A stretch of 5,120 bases of DNA from Phycisphaeraceae bacterium (GTDB lineage: Bacteria; Planctomycetota; Phycisphaerae; Phycisphaerales; Phycisphaeraceae): contig JAESSU010000139.1 of assembly GCA_016763955.1 (NCBI GenBank), positions 1 through 5,120 on the forward strand. The letters are read 5' to 3'. Positions 1 to 5,120 of this stretch are shown here, piece by piece. A program made the translations under genes and the position numbers. Every line of letters begins with the position of its first letter. The stretch's first letter is position 1. The notes beneath the pieces were generated by a model. The model was not told where the DNA came from and did not search any database. It worked only from the letters and a program-made list of their open reading frames with translations.

Positions 1-1341
1 CAAAAGCCGGCTCGCAGCAGCCATCGCGTTGTATTGAGGACGGGTTGTCAGGTCACTGTTACGAACCATCCCCCACATTTTCCCTTTGACTTGTGAATGA
101 GTGAAGAACCGAAAGTAAAACGCCTTGGATTCATGGGACATGATGGAACGAGCATAAAAACGACATATATCCTGAGCCATCACTTTTTCGTCTTTAATAC
201 TTACTTCTGTTGTGACCTTATCCTTAGTCAAAAAAGGGTAATAACCATAGGACACCTCGGACCCCCAAACAGGCCCCAAGATAGACAGACGTTTTGCATA
301 ATCATCAATATGTTTCTTTAAGTGATAATTATTACTATGTGCATGCATAAACCATAGGTCAATATAGTCAGAAACATGATTATCAAGTTCATCCTCGAGA
401 TAATCGTACCCATCTGAATGAAAGCCCTGACCAATTAGATAGTTCTTGTTGATACTTTTTAAAGCCAGTGACGCAACTTTGTTGCCAGCAGCCATTTCAT
501 GAGGCAGAAAATAACCGCCATTACCTTCAGGTTCGCCCCGAATTTCCCAGGCTTTGACATTGTCAGGAAACTTTGATGCAACAGCCTGTAAATGATGATA
601 AAAATCCCGTAAGTCCTTGGAGAATTTTTTGACTGGCCGACCAAAAGTTTTAGGATGTTGAAATTTTTCCGGTGTTGAACTGGGTGTCACAAAAACATTT
701 AGACCTGCCTCTGCACAAGCCTTAACATTTCGATCAACTATTTTCTCAATACCAGCCAGACGCCACACCAAGGCCTCCTGAACATAACTCACGCCCGCCA
801 GCGCGATCATGTGAGCTGCATCTTCGGGGGTATACGAAAGGTTCTTCCTATAAAATCGAAACGCCAACTGAGCCTTAAGGCAAACTGGCCCGTCACCTAC
901 CGGCGCTTTTAAGGGGGCAACAACACTCACTGTTGTCAGCAAATCGCCTACCTTGTGGGTACTGGTTTTCGATGTACTTTCCAAACGATAATGACCCACC
1001 GCAAGTAAACCAAAAGACAACTCACTTGCGGCCTTTGAACCTTTCACGACTATTTTCCCGTCATAGTCGAGCAACTGCCACGCTCCTCCGCAAGCAATAT
1101 GTGATCCTAAAGTTATTGTCACCTCCGTACCCGCAACAAAAACATTGCCCGGATTCAACGATGGTGTTCGAGTTTTCTTAGAGACAACAGACACAACCTT
1201 TGAAAATTTTCTCTTCGCTACTAGCCTAGTCACAGCCACGCCTTTGATCGAAATATCTGATCCTATAACGTGAAGGTTTCGATCTTTCCATTGTCCGGTG
1301 GCAGACGTAAATATCAAAGGGAAACCAAACCAAGGTTTGAT
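1..1341 (-). CDS. Secreted TIM-barrel glycoside hydrolase, main part (frame-disrupted; runs off left edge)
   Basis: This frame is open from just after a TAA at 1342-1344 to the left edge, about 446 codons, with no ATG before 810 and no credible start of its own. It is best read as the continuation of the gene that starts at 1649, reached by a -1 frame change between about 1341 and 1314. A beta-rich linker comes first (1341 to about 900). A (beta/alpha)8-type domain follows: AGVSYVQEALVWRLAGIEK near 810-735, then EAGLNVFVTPSSTPE, then AWEIRGEPEGNGGY with the candidate acid/base Glu at 532-534, then DLWFMHAHSNN at about 360-328, then WGSEVSYGYYPF with the candidate nucleophile Glu at 256-258. 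The two Glu are 92 residues apart, as expected for clan GH-A (GH39/GH5-like). The end, WGMVRNSDLTTRPQYNAMAA, resembles the usual last strand and helix of such barrels. The substrate cannot be told. Clan-level call is good; exact family is uncertain. It may be a pseudogene or a sequencing indel. Confidence 0.72.
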   Translation of the reverse strand, partial: MKPWFGFPLIFTSATGQWKDRNLHVIGSDISIKGVAVTRLVAKRKFSKVVSVVSKKTRTPSLNPGNVFVAGTEVTITLGSHIACGGAWQLLDYDGKIVVKGSKAASELSFGLLAVGHYRLESTSKTSTHKVGDLLTTVSVVAPLKAPVGDGPVCLKAQLAFRFYRKNLSYTPEDAAHMIALAGVSYVQEALVWRLAGIEKIVDRNVKACAEAGLNVFVTPSSTPEKFQHPKTFGRPVKKFSKDLRDFYHHLQAVASKFPDNVKAWEIRGEPEGNGGYFLPHEMAAGNKVASLALKSINKNYLIGQGFHSDGYDYLEDELDNHVSDYIDLWFMHAHSNNYHLKKHIDDYAKRLSILGPVWGSEVSYGYYPFLTKDKVTTEVSIKDEKVMAQDICRFYARSIMSHESKAFYFRFFTHSQVKGKMWGMVRNSDLTTRPQYNAMAAASRLL

Positions 1342-1649
1342 TTACTAACGACCCGTACCACAAAAGTGATCTCCCCGTCGCCTTGCACATCACCGACTGG
1401 TTTGCCTTGACTCATAAAGCCGCGTTTTTTACCTTGGGTATCCTTCCAATGCAGACCGCAATAAAGCTTTGTTTTTCCCAGCCCTTTATAGGCAACTGTT
1501 AATTCAACCGTTTGCCCGATTTGAACCTGATCTGGATACGTCACCGTACACCATTCATTAAGTTTCTGCGTGACTGTCTCTGCCGCTAGCAAGCTGTTTA
1601 CAGGAATTAATAATGCTAAAAAAACAACAGCTAAAAACACTCTAAACAT
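1314..1649 (-). CDS. N-terminal part of the same secreted glycoside hydrolase (signal peptide and beta domain)
   Basis: The 111-codon frame begins with a clear Sec signal peptide: MFR, then a hydrophobic run VFLAVVFLALLIPV, then LLAA before Glu24, a probable signal peptidase I site. The mature part (about residues 24-103) has alternating hydrophobic residues typical of a small beta-sandwich, for example QIGQTVELTVAY and GEITFVVRVV. The ATG at 1647-1649 has a strong Shine-Dalgarno GAGGAG (1656-1661) six bases upstream, so the start is secure. The TGA at 1314-1316 comes early: the neighbouring frame, offset by one base, continues smoothly with IFTSATGQWKDRN and then a long TIM-barrel domain. 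I infer that this is the 5' end of a single gene of at least 549 codons. As a stand-alone product it would be an exported 111-residue protein with no enzyme domain. Confidence 0.7.
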   Translation of the reverse strand: MFRVFLAVVFLALLIPVNSLLAAETVTQKLNEWCTVTYPDQVQIGQTVELTVAYKGLGKTKLYCGLHWKDTQGKKRGFMSQGKPVGDVQGDGEITFVVRVVSKSNLGLVSL

Positions 1650-1655
1650 GTTACA

Positions 1656-1682
1656 CTCCTCAAAATGCCGTCATTAACGGCA
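1656..1682 (-). promoter_or_regulatory. Ribosome binding site and 5'-leader hairpin of the glycosidase
   Basis: The Shine-Dalgarno GAGGAG (1656-1661) stands six bases before the ATG. Four bases upstream of it is a perfect inverted repeat on the minus strand, TGCCGT-TAATG-ACGGCA (1666-1682), with 6-bp arms and a 5-base loop. It could fold in the mRNA just ahead of the ribosome site or act as a protein-binding dyad; the sequence alone does not decide. Confidence 0.55.
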
Positions 1683-1770
1683 ATATCTTAATTAAGTTAA
1701 GCAAACTCTTGGCCTAATACTTTCATCACAATTGATGGTTGTGTTTCTACCAAGTCATTTATTTTATGAT

Positions 1771-1798
1771 TTTATATTAACTAACAGAACACGAGCAA
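1771..1798 (-). promoter_or_regulatory. Candidate sigma-70-type promoter of the glycosidase
   Basis: On the minus strand a -35-like TTGCTC (1793-1798; 4 of 6 consensus bases) and a -10-like TATAAA (1771-1776; 5 of 6) are 16 bases apart. Transcription would start near 1764 and give a leader of about 115 bases that includes the hairpin before the Shine-Dalgarno. The region is AT-rich, so a chance match is possible. Confidence 0.35.
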
Positions 1799-1972
1799 TT
1801 GATCCTATTGACCAACCTGCCTATGCAAACAAAAGTCATACTTACTCAGCGAAACCAGTAAAATCCGTGATGGGGCTGTGGCACATAACAGTCACTTAGT
1901 TAAGCCAACACTGCAAAATCCACACTCAGAGCACACAACATCTCACGCGTGCATCACCGAACCTCCAATATC

Positions 1973-2722
1973 TCATGGAAGAATCGTAATTTGATTAAAT
2001 TTACGGTCATAGACAAACATAAAATTCGATGATTGCGTTTCTACGAAATAATTTGTTTTGAGATCATCCTTACCATTGGCCGTGCAATGACCATCGGCAA
2101 ACAAGACCTGAGCTTGATCAACCCCATGTCGAAGATGTAAGCCTTTTTTCGAATGGTTAAAGTACATATATGAAAACTGAGTTTTGATCGCTCCCGTATC
2201 TACGGTATCTCCAACCGTAAAATAAGCCGCAGGACTCCTAATCAAGTACATATTCGTATACAGAGAAATCGTCCCTGGGACATTACTTTCATATTCATTG
2301 GTTGACGATGGCACTGTTTTGTAGTTAACGCCATAAGTATTCCAATTACCTACGCTGGTGCCAATATACGATTCGGGTGTAAATGAAGGACAGACTGTAA
2401 TATTGCGATTAATATAGTTTCCCTTAATCAGTATTCTATTAAAAGGCCTTACTTGAGTCACAGCCCCCACTAACTCCGTCCCGGCGTTAGCCATGATTCC
2501 TTTGTTATCCTCTGCATAGGTCAATACGCAGATGCCATATTGCTTTAAATTACTTAAACACCGAACGTCCGTCGCACGCTCTCTAGCTTTGTGCAAAGCG
2601 GGCAGCAAAATAGCAATCAAAAGCGTGACAATTGATAAGACAACGAGCAATTCAATTAAGGTAAAACCACCTGGGCTTAATAATGACCCCCTCGAATTGG
2701 ACTTGTGGAATAATCTATTCAT
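1973..2722 (-). CDS. Prepilin-like protein with N-terminal cleavage/methylation domain (249 aa)
   Basis: The N-terminus has a type IV prepilin signature: a basic leader, then GG before Phe20, then FTLIELLVVLSIVTLLIAILLPAL, a long hydrophobic helix with Glu at mature position +5. Prepilin peptidase would cut after Gly19. Next comes HKARERATDVRCLSNLKQYGICVLTYAEDN, typical of the large prepilin-like families of Lentisphaerota and Planctomycetota. Near the C-terminus RHGVDQAQVLFADGH (His199, Asp-Gly 210-211) resembles the H-X9-DG motif of these families, but with ten residues between His and DG. These proteins are surface or periplasmic and their roles are mostly unknown; they often sit next to secreted hydrolases. 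I chose the ATG at 2720-2722 because AAAGGA lies seven bases upstream and the leader is then a normal 19 residues. An upstream in-frame GTG-ATG pair (2800 and 2797), also with a good AAAGGA, would add 25 or 26 residues. The gene lies downstream of the regulator and may be cotranscribed with it. Confidence 0.88.
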   Translation of the reverse strand: MNRLFHKSNSRGSLLSPGGFTLIELLVVLSIVTLLIAILLPALHKARERATDVRCLSNLKQYGICVLTYAEDNKGIMANAGTELVGAVTQVRPFNRILIKGNYINRNITVCPSFTPESYIGTSVGNWNTYGVNYKTVPSSTNEYESNVPGTISLYTNMYLIRSPAAYFTVGDTVDTGAIKTQFSYMYFNHSKKGLHLRHGVDQAQVLFADGHCTANGKDDLKTNYFVETQSSNFMFVYDRKFNQITILP

Positions 2723-2737
2723 CTGATTTTCCTTTAC

Positions 2738-2754
2738 ACGACGTATTGCGTCAT
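2738..2754 (-). promoter_or_regulatory. Inverted repeat just upstream of the prepilin-like gene's ribosome site
   Basis: On the minus strand ATGACG-CAATA-CGTCGT forms 6-bp arms (one G-T pair) around a 5-base loop, two bases before the AAAGGA that serves the ATG at 2722. The geometry matches the hairpin before the glycosidase's Shine-Dalgarno (1666-1682), and both contain AATGACG. It lies inside the reading frame if the upstream start near 2797 is used. Confidence 0.35.
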
Positions 2755-2849
2755 TTTGACCTGTGAATACTCGACTATTATTAAGAATATGGTTCATCAC
2801 AAAATCCTTTTTCTAAAACTTTGCGTCTATCCGCTTAAATACTGAGTCT

Positions 2850-3974
2850 TTATTCCGCTGCAACTTTTTTTTCAATACTAGACGCCTTTGTTGCTTCTAC
2901 GCATGAATCTCGTTTTATCAATTTTGATTTAAATTTCCGAGATTTTGTTTTTTGCCCTCGCATCACTTTGTCCAGAGTTTCAAAAGCCACATGAGTCATT
3001 TCCAGTGCATTAATTTCATAGGAACTTAAAGTTGGAGCCAAGATGCTACTTAGATAGAACTCCGCTAAGCTGATAATTGAAAGTTGTGAAGGCACGGCTA
3101 TTTGCCGAGGCCAACAAGCATTGAGTACGCCCACACAGTGAAAAGGGTCTTGCACGATCACCGCAGTGGGCGGACTTTGCATCTCAAAAAGTTCCGAGGC
3201 AGCCTGAAACGTCCCGATGCCCGCTCTTCCCCCCATTTTGATTAATTGCTTATCTTGAGATAATCCTAGCATCTGAGTGCCTTGCGAAAAGAATCTCATA
3301 CACTCTCTAATAATTCGAAATTTTTCTTCATTACCAATATAGGCAATCTTTTTATGCCCTAATGACTTTAAATACCTCAGTGCTTGATACATTTTGTATT
3401 CGTAATCAACTTCAATCGAAGGAATTTCCTTACACGGTGTATATCGATCCAACAACACCACGGGGACGTGATTGTCATGGAGCATCATAATTTCCTCATC
3501 AGCCACTTCTTCAGCGGTGATGATGACTCCCTTAATCCCTTTTTTCTTGACCACATCCCAGAGATAACTTTTTTCTTTATTGATATAGCTATCGCTGTAC
3601 GGTATCAGGAGAATGTGACGATCATCCCTTTGGGCAATATCGCCGATGGCTCTCCAAATTTTAAACATAAAGCCATGCGCTTCCATCGCGGGGGCGTACA
3701 TCACGATACCGATGGTTTCCAATTCTGTGACAGCCGGTTGTTTTTCTCTGGAAGCGACAAAGGTGCCTTGCCCAGCCCTTCTGGTAATCAAGCCTTCGTT
3801 TTCCATGGCTTGCAGAGTTTTGCGAACGGTTCCTCGACTCACACCAAAACGCATGACCAACTCACGGTCAGAATGAAATGGATCTCCGGGCTGCAATTTA
3901 TTGCTCAAGATATCCTCTTCGAGAATTTCTTTGATTTGACTGTGAAGCGGAATGGGTTTGTTTTTATCAAACAT
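2850..3974 (-). CDS. GntR-family transcription regulator with LacI-type sugar-sensor domain (374 aa)
   Basis: Residues 1-73 form a GntR winged helix-turn-helix: PLHSQIKEILEEDI, then PGDPFHSDRELVMRFGVSRG with recognition helix SRGTVRKTLQAMENEGLI (46-63), then RRAGQGTFV as the wing. From about residue 85 a periplasmic-binding-protein-like sensor of the LacI/GalR type follows: ETIGIVMYAP, GVIITAEE, VPVVLLDRY, the hallmark LGHKKIAYIG, PPTAVIVQDPF, and VPSQLSIISLAEF followed by APTLSSYEI. This domain order and length (about 360-380 residues) match AraR-like regulators, which release DNA when a sugar or related ligand binds. The usual LacI-type 'D' of the SVIGFDD segment is replaced (SIISLAEF), so the ligand may differ. 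The ATG at 3972-3974 is the only sensible start: an in-frame TGA lies just upstream. No good Shine-Dalgarno is visible; a small dyad occupies that place. It probably controls itself and the neighbouring hydrolase genes. Confidence 0.93.
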   Translation of the reverse strand: MFDKNKPIPLHSQIKEILEEDILSNKLQPGDPFHSDRELVMRFGVSRGTVRKTLQAMENEGLITRRAGQGTFVASREKQPAVTELETIGIVMYAPAMEAHGFMFKIWRAIGDIAQRDDRHILLIPYSDSYINKEKSYLWDVVKKKGIKGVIITAEEVADEEIMMLHDNHVPVVLLDRYTPCKEIPSIEVDYEYKMYQALRYLKSLGHKKIAYIGNEEKFRIIRECMRFFSQGTQMLGLSQDKQLIKMGGRAGIGTFQAASELFEMQSPPTAVIVQDPFHCVGVLNACWPRQIAVPSQLSIISLAEFYLSSILAPTLSSYEINALEMTHVAFETLDKVMRGQKTKSRKFKSKLIKRDSCVEATKASSIEKKVAAE

Positions 3975-3988
3975 AATGATTAGTCATT
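3975..3988. promoter_or_regulatory. Small dyad touching the regulator's start codon
   Basis: AATGA-TTAG-TCATT is a 14-bp dyad with perfect 5-bp arms directly against the start codon of the regulator, where a Shine-Dalgarno would normally be. The nearest purine-rich stretch, GGAAA, is about 14 bases from the ATG, too far to be good. The dyad may be an operator or an mRNA hairpin that limits translation; it could also be chance. Confidence 0.3.
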
Positions 3989-4024
3989 TCCAATACAGGC
4001 ACAAAAAAAAAGAACCGGTACAAA

Positions 4025-4053
4025 GGTATATACATTAAAATAAGCCGAGTCAA
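4025..4053 (-). promoter_or_regulatory. Likely sigma-70-type promoter of the regulator gene
   Basis: On the minus strand TTGACT (4048-4053; 5 of 6 consensus bases) and TATACC (4025-4030; 4 of 6) are separated by the ideal 17 bases. The start of transcription would fall near 4018, over a GTACCGGTTC near-palindrome with core ACCGGT at 4014-4019, giving a leader of about 45 bases. It is the best promoter match in the window. Confidence 0.55.
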
Positions 4054-4060
4054 GCTTATT
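4039..4060. promoter_or_regulatory. Candidate operator: 22-bp inverted repeat over the -35 box
   Basis: AATAAGC (4039-4045) and GCTTATT (4054-4060) are perfect 7-bp inverted arms around an 8-base spacer. The spacer contains the -35 hexamer TTGACT of the regulator's own promoter. A dimeric regulator bound here would block RNA polymerase, so autorepression by the GntR/LacI-type protein is the natural reading. The arm spacing suits a dimer on one face of DNA. That this particular protein binds it is inference. Confidence 0.45.
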
Positions 4061-4167
4061 GAAAAAATAAACTTCAATTTACTCCGTGATTTTTCACACA
4101 GGACATCGTGATTGCATGTGTTTAAAAGCTACTACTAGCCGCAGAATAATCTCAAAAAAAAGCCCGG

Positions 4168-4212
4168 TTTTTAGGGCCCTAAACTCAATTTTTAGGACCA
4201 TTTTTAAAAATG
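4168..4212. repeat. Paired palindromes with a 21-bp-spaced direct repeat
   Basis: TTTAGGGCCCTAAA (4170-4183) and CATTTTTAAAAATG (4199-4212) are both perfect 14-bp palindromes. The first overlaps TTTTTAGGGCC (4168-4178), which recurs with one change as TTTTTAGGACC (4189-4199), exactly 21 bp apart, close to two helical turns. The cluster lies about 115 bp upstream of the regulator's -35 box. It could be a tandem protein-binding site; the AT-rich background makes the second palindrome less significant than the first. Confidence 0.5.
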
Positions 4213-4441
4213 AGAACTCAATCGCAGCATCATTATCGATTATAAGTTTATTTTTTAGAATTATTTAAGAACATTTACACCAAGCCACGCTCAGGCTATT
4301 AAATTTCGCAACCAGACTGTGCCAATCACTAAATCAGCTTGTCTCTTCTCACAGGGCCATGCGAAGCGTCCAGTTCTTGATGATTGTTTAGAGCCTCAAA
4401 ATAAACTTGCCGCCTGTTGGCAATTAGGATGTCCACCTATA

Positions 4442-4485
4442 AAAACACAATTTTATACCACGAGGGTGGTATAACATTGTGTTTT
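4442..4485 (-). terminator. Long near-perfect hairpin, probable terminator of the ceramidase-like gene
   Basis: Two 20-base arms (4442-4461 and 4466-4485) pair with a single mismatch around a 4-base loop, GAGG on the plus strand. The loop-proximal pairs TATACCAC/GTGGTATA are the most GC-rich part. Read on the minus strand the stem ends in GTTTTT (4446-4441), a short T-run, and lies about 138 bases after the stop codon of the upstream gene. This fits a Rho-independent terminator that could also work in the other direction. Against it, only 5 of 20 pairs in the plus-strand arm are G or C, the T-run is mostly inside the stem, and the distance from the gene is long. A palindromic mobile remnant or protein site is possible. 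Confidence 0.5.
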
Positions 4486-4623
4486 AAACGTATTGATGGA
4501 TTCGTGTGAACCCTATGATTTAATGCAAGACAATTTAATACGCATCGCGTCTATTTTGTACACGTCGAACGGTTCATAAGACTTTGTAACGTTTGTATGG
4601 GCGATGTCAGTCACGCACAAGTT

Positions 4624-5120
4624 TTAATCGTGAACGGTATCATCCGCCATTTCACGCAGCAGTTTGAGATTTTCCTCAAAAAGAACATCATCAATATTCT
4701 CAGCAAAAATATAAGCTCCGTATGCCTTGGCCACCCATACTTCATAACCACCGCGATGCAGTGAATCACGGGTGACTAGGTAGCCATTAGAACCATTGGT
4801 GACGCTGGCACAAAGTGTGTGCTCAATGGGGCTGGCATGACGCAATCGCAACACGATTTCAGAAAATGTTTCACCAGGAAAAGGAACGATTGCCACCGGC
4901 CCAATTCGGGTAATGGTCTGCTTGATGGTCTTGTTTGTTTGCGGGTCAACCTGACATGCATCAACGACTGCGTTCCAGTGCAGGTACTCGCATTGATTTT
5001 TTTCAGGATCACACTTGGCTAATTCTCGCTTCGCTTCATCGAGACTCGGCAGAGGACGATAGGGTAATGCCATCGGCTTGGTGAGGACGGCCATATCCAA
5101 ATCACGAAGGTCCTTAATTG
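4624..5120 (-). CDS. Neutral/alkaline ceramidase-like hydrolase, C-terminal part (runs off right edge)
   Basis: The frame is open from the right edge to TAA at 4624-4626, giving 164 residues of the C-terminus; the true start is outside. The segment RIGPVAIVPFPGETFSEIVLRL, then SPIEHTLCASVTNGSNGYLVTRDSLHRGGYEVWVAKAYGAYIFAE, then a final helix ENLKLLREM matches the conserved end of the ceramidase-like N-terminal-domain family (Pfam Ceramidase_alk-like) found widely in Planctomycetota and Lentisphaerota as proteins of about 400-480 residues. In true neutral ceramidases a Glu in PGE and a Tyr in the following strand bind the catalytic zinc; the equivalents here would be Glu at 4870-4872 and Tyr at 4780-4782. 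The remaining zinc-binding His and the nucleophile Ser lie in the missing N-terminal half. Bacterial family members are mostly uncharacterised, so a lipid amidase role is only a family-based guess. It precedes the regulator on the same strand but is separated by 649 bp and a hairpin, so it is probably a separate transcript. Confidence 0.8.
   Translation of the reverse strand, partial: IKDLRDLDMAVLTKPMALPYRPLPSLDEAKRELAKCDPEKNQCEYLHWNAVVDACQVDPQTNKTIKQTITRIGPVAIVPFPGETFSEIVLRLRHASPIEHTLCASVTNGSNGYLVTRDSLHRGGYEVWVAKAYGAYIFAENIDDVLFEENLKLLREMADDTVHD

Larger units (their letters stand above)
1650..1972. other. Intergenic region between prepilin-like gene and glycosidase
   Basis: These 323 bases hold no credible gene on either strand. 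They contain the candidate promoter and the leader hairpin of the glycosidase, a perfect 10-bp palindrome CTTAATTAAG (1687-1696), a small dyad CATCA-CAAT-TGATG (1724-1737) and an 8-bp palindrome CACGCGTG near 1944-1951. No stem followed by a T-run is visible after the prepilin-like stop codon, so I see no intrinsic terminator there. Confidence 0.6.
3975..4623. other. Long noncoding gap between ceramidase-like gene and regulator
   Basis: This 649-bp stretch has no supported gene. It holds the regulator's promoter and dyads (3975-4060), a pair of 14-bp palindromes with a 21-bp-spaced repeat (4168-4212), a small stem TTGCC/GGCAA (4407-4423) and a long near-perfect hairpin (4442-4485). A plus-strand frame is open from 4259 to 4473 for about 71 codons but has no start codon and no recognisable motif. 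The stretch 4486-4623 shows no clear feature apart from a short GAAC-G-GTTC dyad at 4567-4575. Confidence 0.6.

Noticed and set aside
97..1181. Plus-strand frames at 97-321 and 933-1181 and a minus-strand frame at 459-644.
   Set aside because: All overlap the continuous glycosidase frame on the minus strand and show no family features.
1314..1319. CTT-TGA at the premature stop looks like the release-factor-2 +1 recoding site (CUU UGA).
   Set aside because: A +1 shift there enters a frame that meets TAG at 1226-1228 after 29 codons without glycosidase-like sequence. The long coding frame needs a -1 change, so this is coincidence.
2833..2854. AATAA...GACTC...TTA resemblance between the regulator's promoter dyad and the sequence after the regulator's stop codon.
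   Set aside because: The match needs a gap and the inverted arms are not kept, so it is too weak to call a second operator.
3384..3983. Plus-strand open frame of 199 codons opposite the regulator.
   Set aside because: It is antisense to a clear GntR/LacI-type gene, has no recognisable domain and no ribosome site; it is a shadow of the minus-strand coding.
4086..4268. Plus-strand 60-codon frame in the noncoding gap.
   Set aside because: No Shine-Dalgarno and no known motif, and it runs through the palindrome cluster; it is likely chance.
4407..4423. TTGCC-N7-GGCAA stem as a terminator.
   Set aside because: Only five base pairs and no T-run on either side.
4259..4473. Plus-strand frame open for about 71 codons ending inside the long hairpin; a possible degraded gene.
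   Set aside because: It has no start codon and I recognise no family. The minus strand here also gives gene-like stretches broken by stops, so neither can be supported without a database search.

Overview
The window has the look of a member of the PVC superphylum, most likely Lentisphaerota or a close relative. The support is the gene mix: a short prepilin-like protein with an FTLIELLVVLSIV head and a C-terminal H...DGH motif, a GntR-headed regulator with a LacI-type sensor domain, a secreted TIM-barrel glycosidase, and a protein of the neutral-ceramidase-like family that is common in planctomycetes and lentisphaeras. The base composition is moderately AT-rich and intergenic gaps are long. 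This assignment is inference from gene families. No rRNA or other marker gene is present.

All supported genes lie on the minus strand, so transcription runs from high to low coordinates. From right to left they are: (1) the C-terminal part of a ceramidase-like hydrolase, 4624 to the right edge; (2) a 649-bp gap with several palindromes, a long hairpin and a good promoter; (3) a GntR/LacI-hybrid transcription regulator, 2850-3974; (4) a prepilin-like protein, best start 2722, stop at 1973; (5) a 323-bp gap with a plausible promoter; (6) a secreted glycoside hydrolase starting at 1649 and running off the left edge, whose reading frame is broken near 1314-1341.

The glycosidase deserves most attention. 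The first 103 or so codons (signal peptide plus beta-rich domain) are in one frame. The remaining 440 or more codons, including the TIM-barrel domain with both candidate catalytic glutamates, are in another. The window therefore needs a -1 shift to make the full protein. No canonical slippery site is visible, so a real indel or a sequence error is the likely cause.

The genes plausibly form a carbohydrate or glycolipid catabolic neighbourhood. The regulator would sense a small molecule, probably a sugar, and control itself and the adjacent secreted hydrolase. The prepilin-like protein would be exported or cell-surface. The promoter of the regulator carries a 22-bp dyad (7-bp arms) wrapped around its -35 box, a good autoregulatory operator candidate. 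I see no CRISPR array, transposase, tRNA, rRNA or clear new system. The unexplained material is a set of dyads and hairpins in the noncoding gaps.
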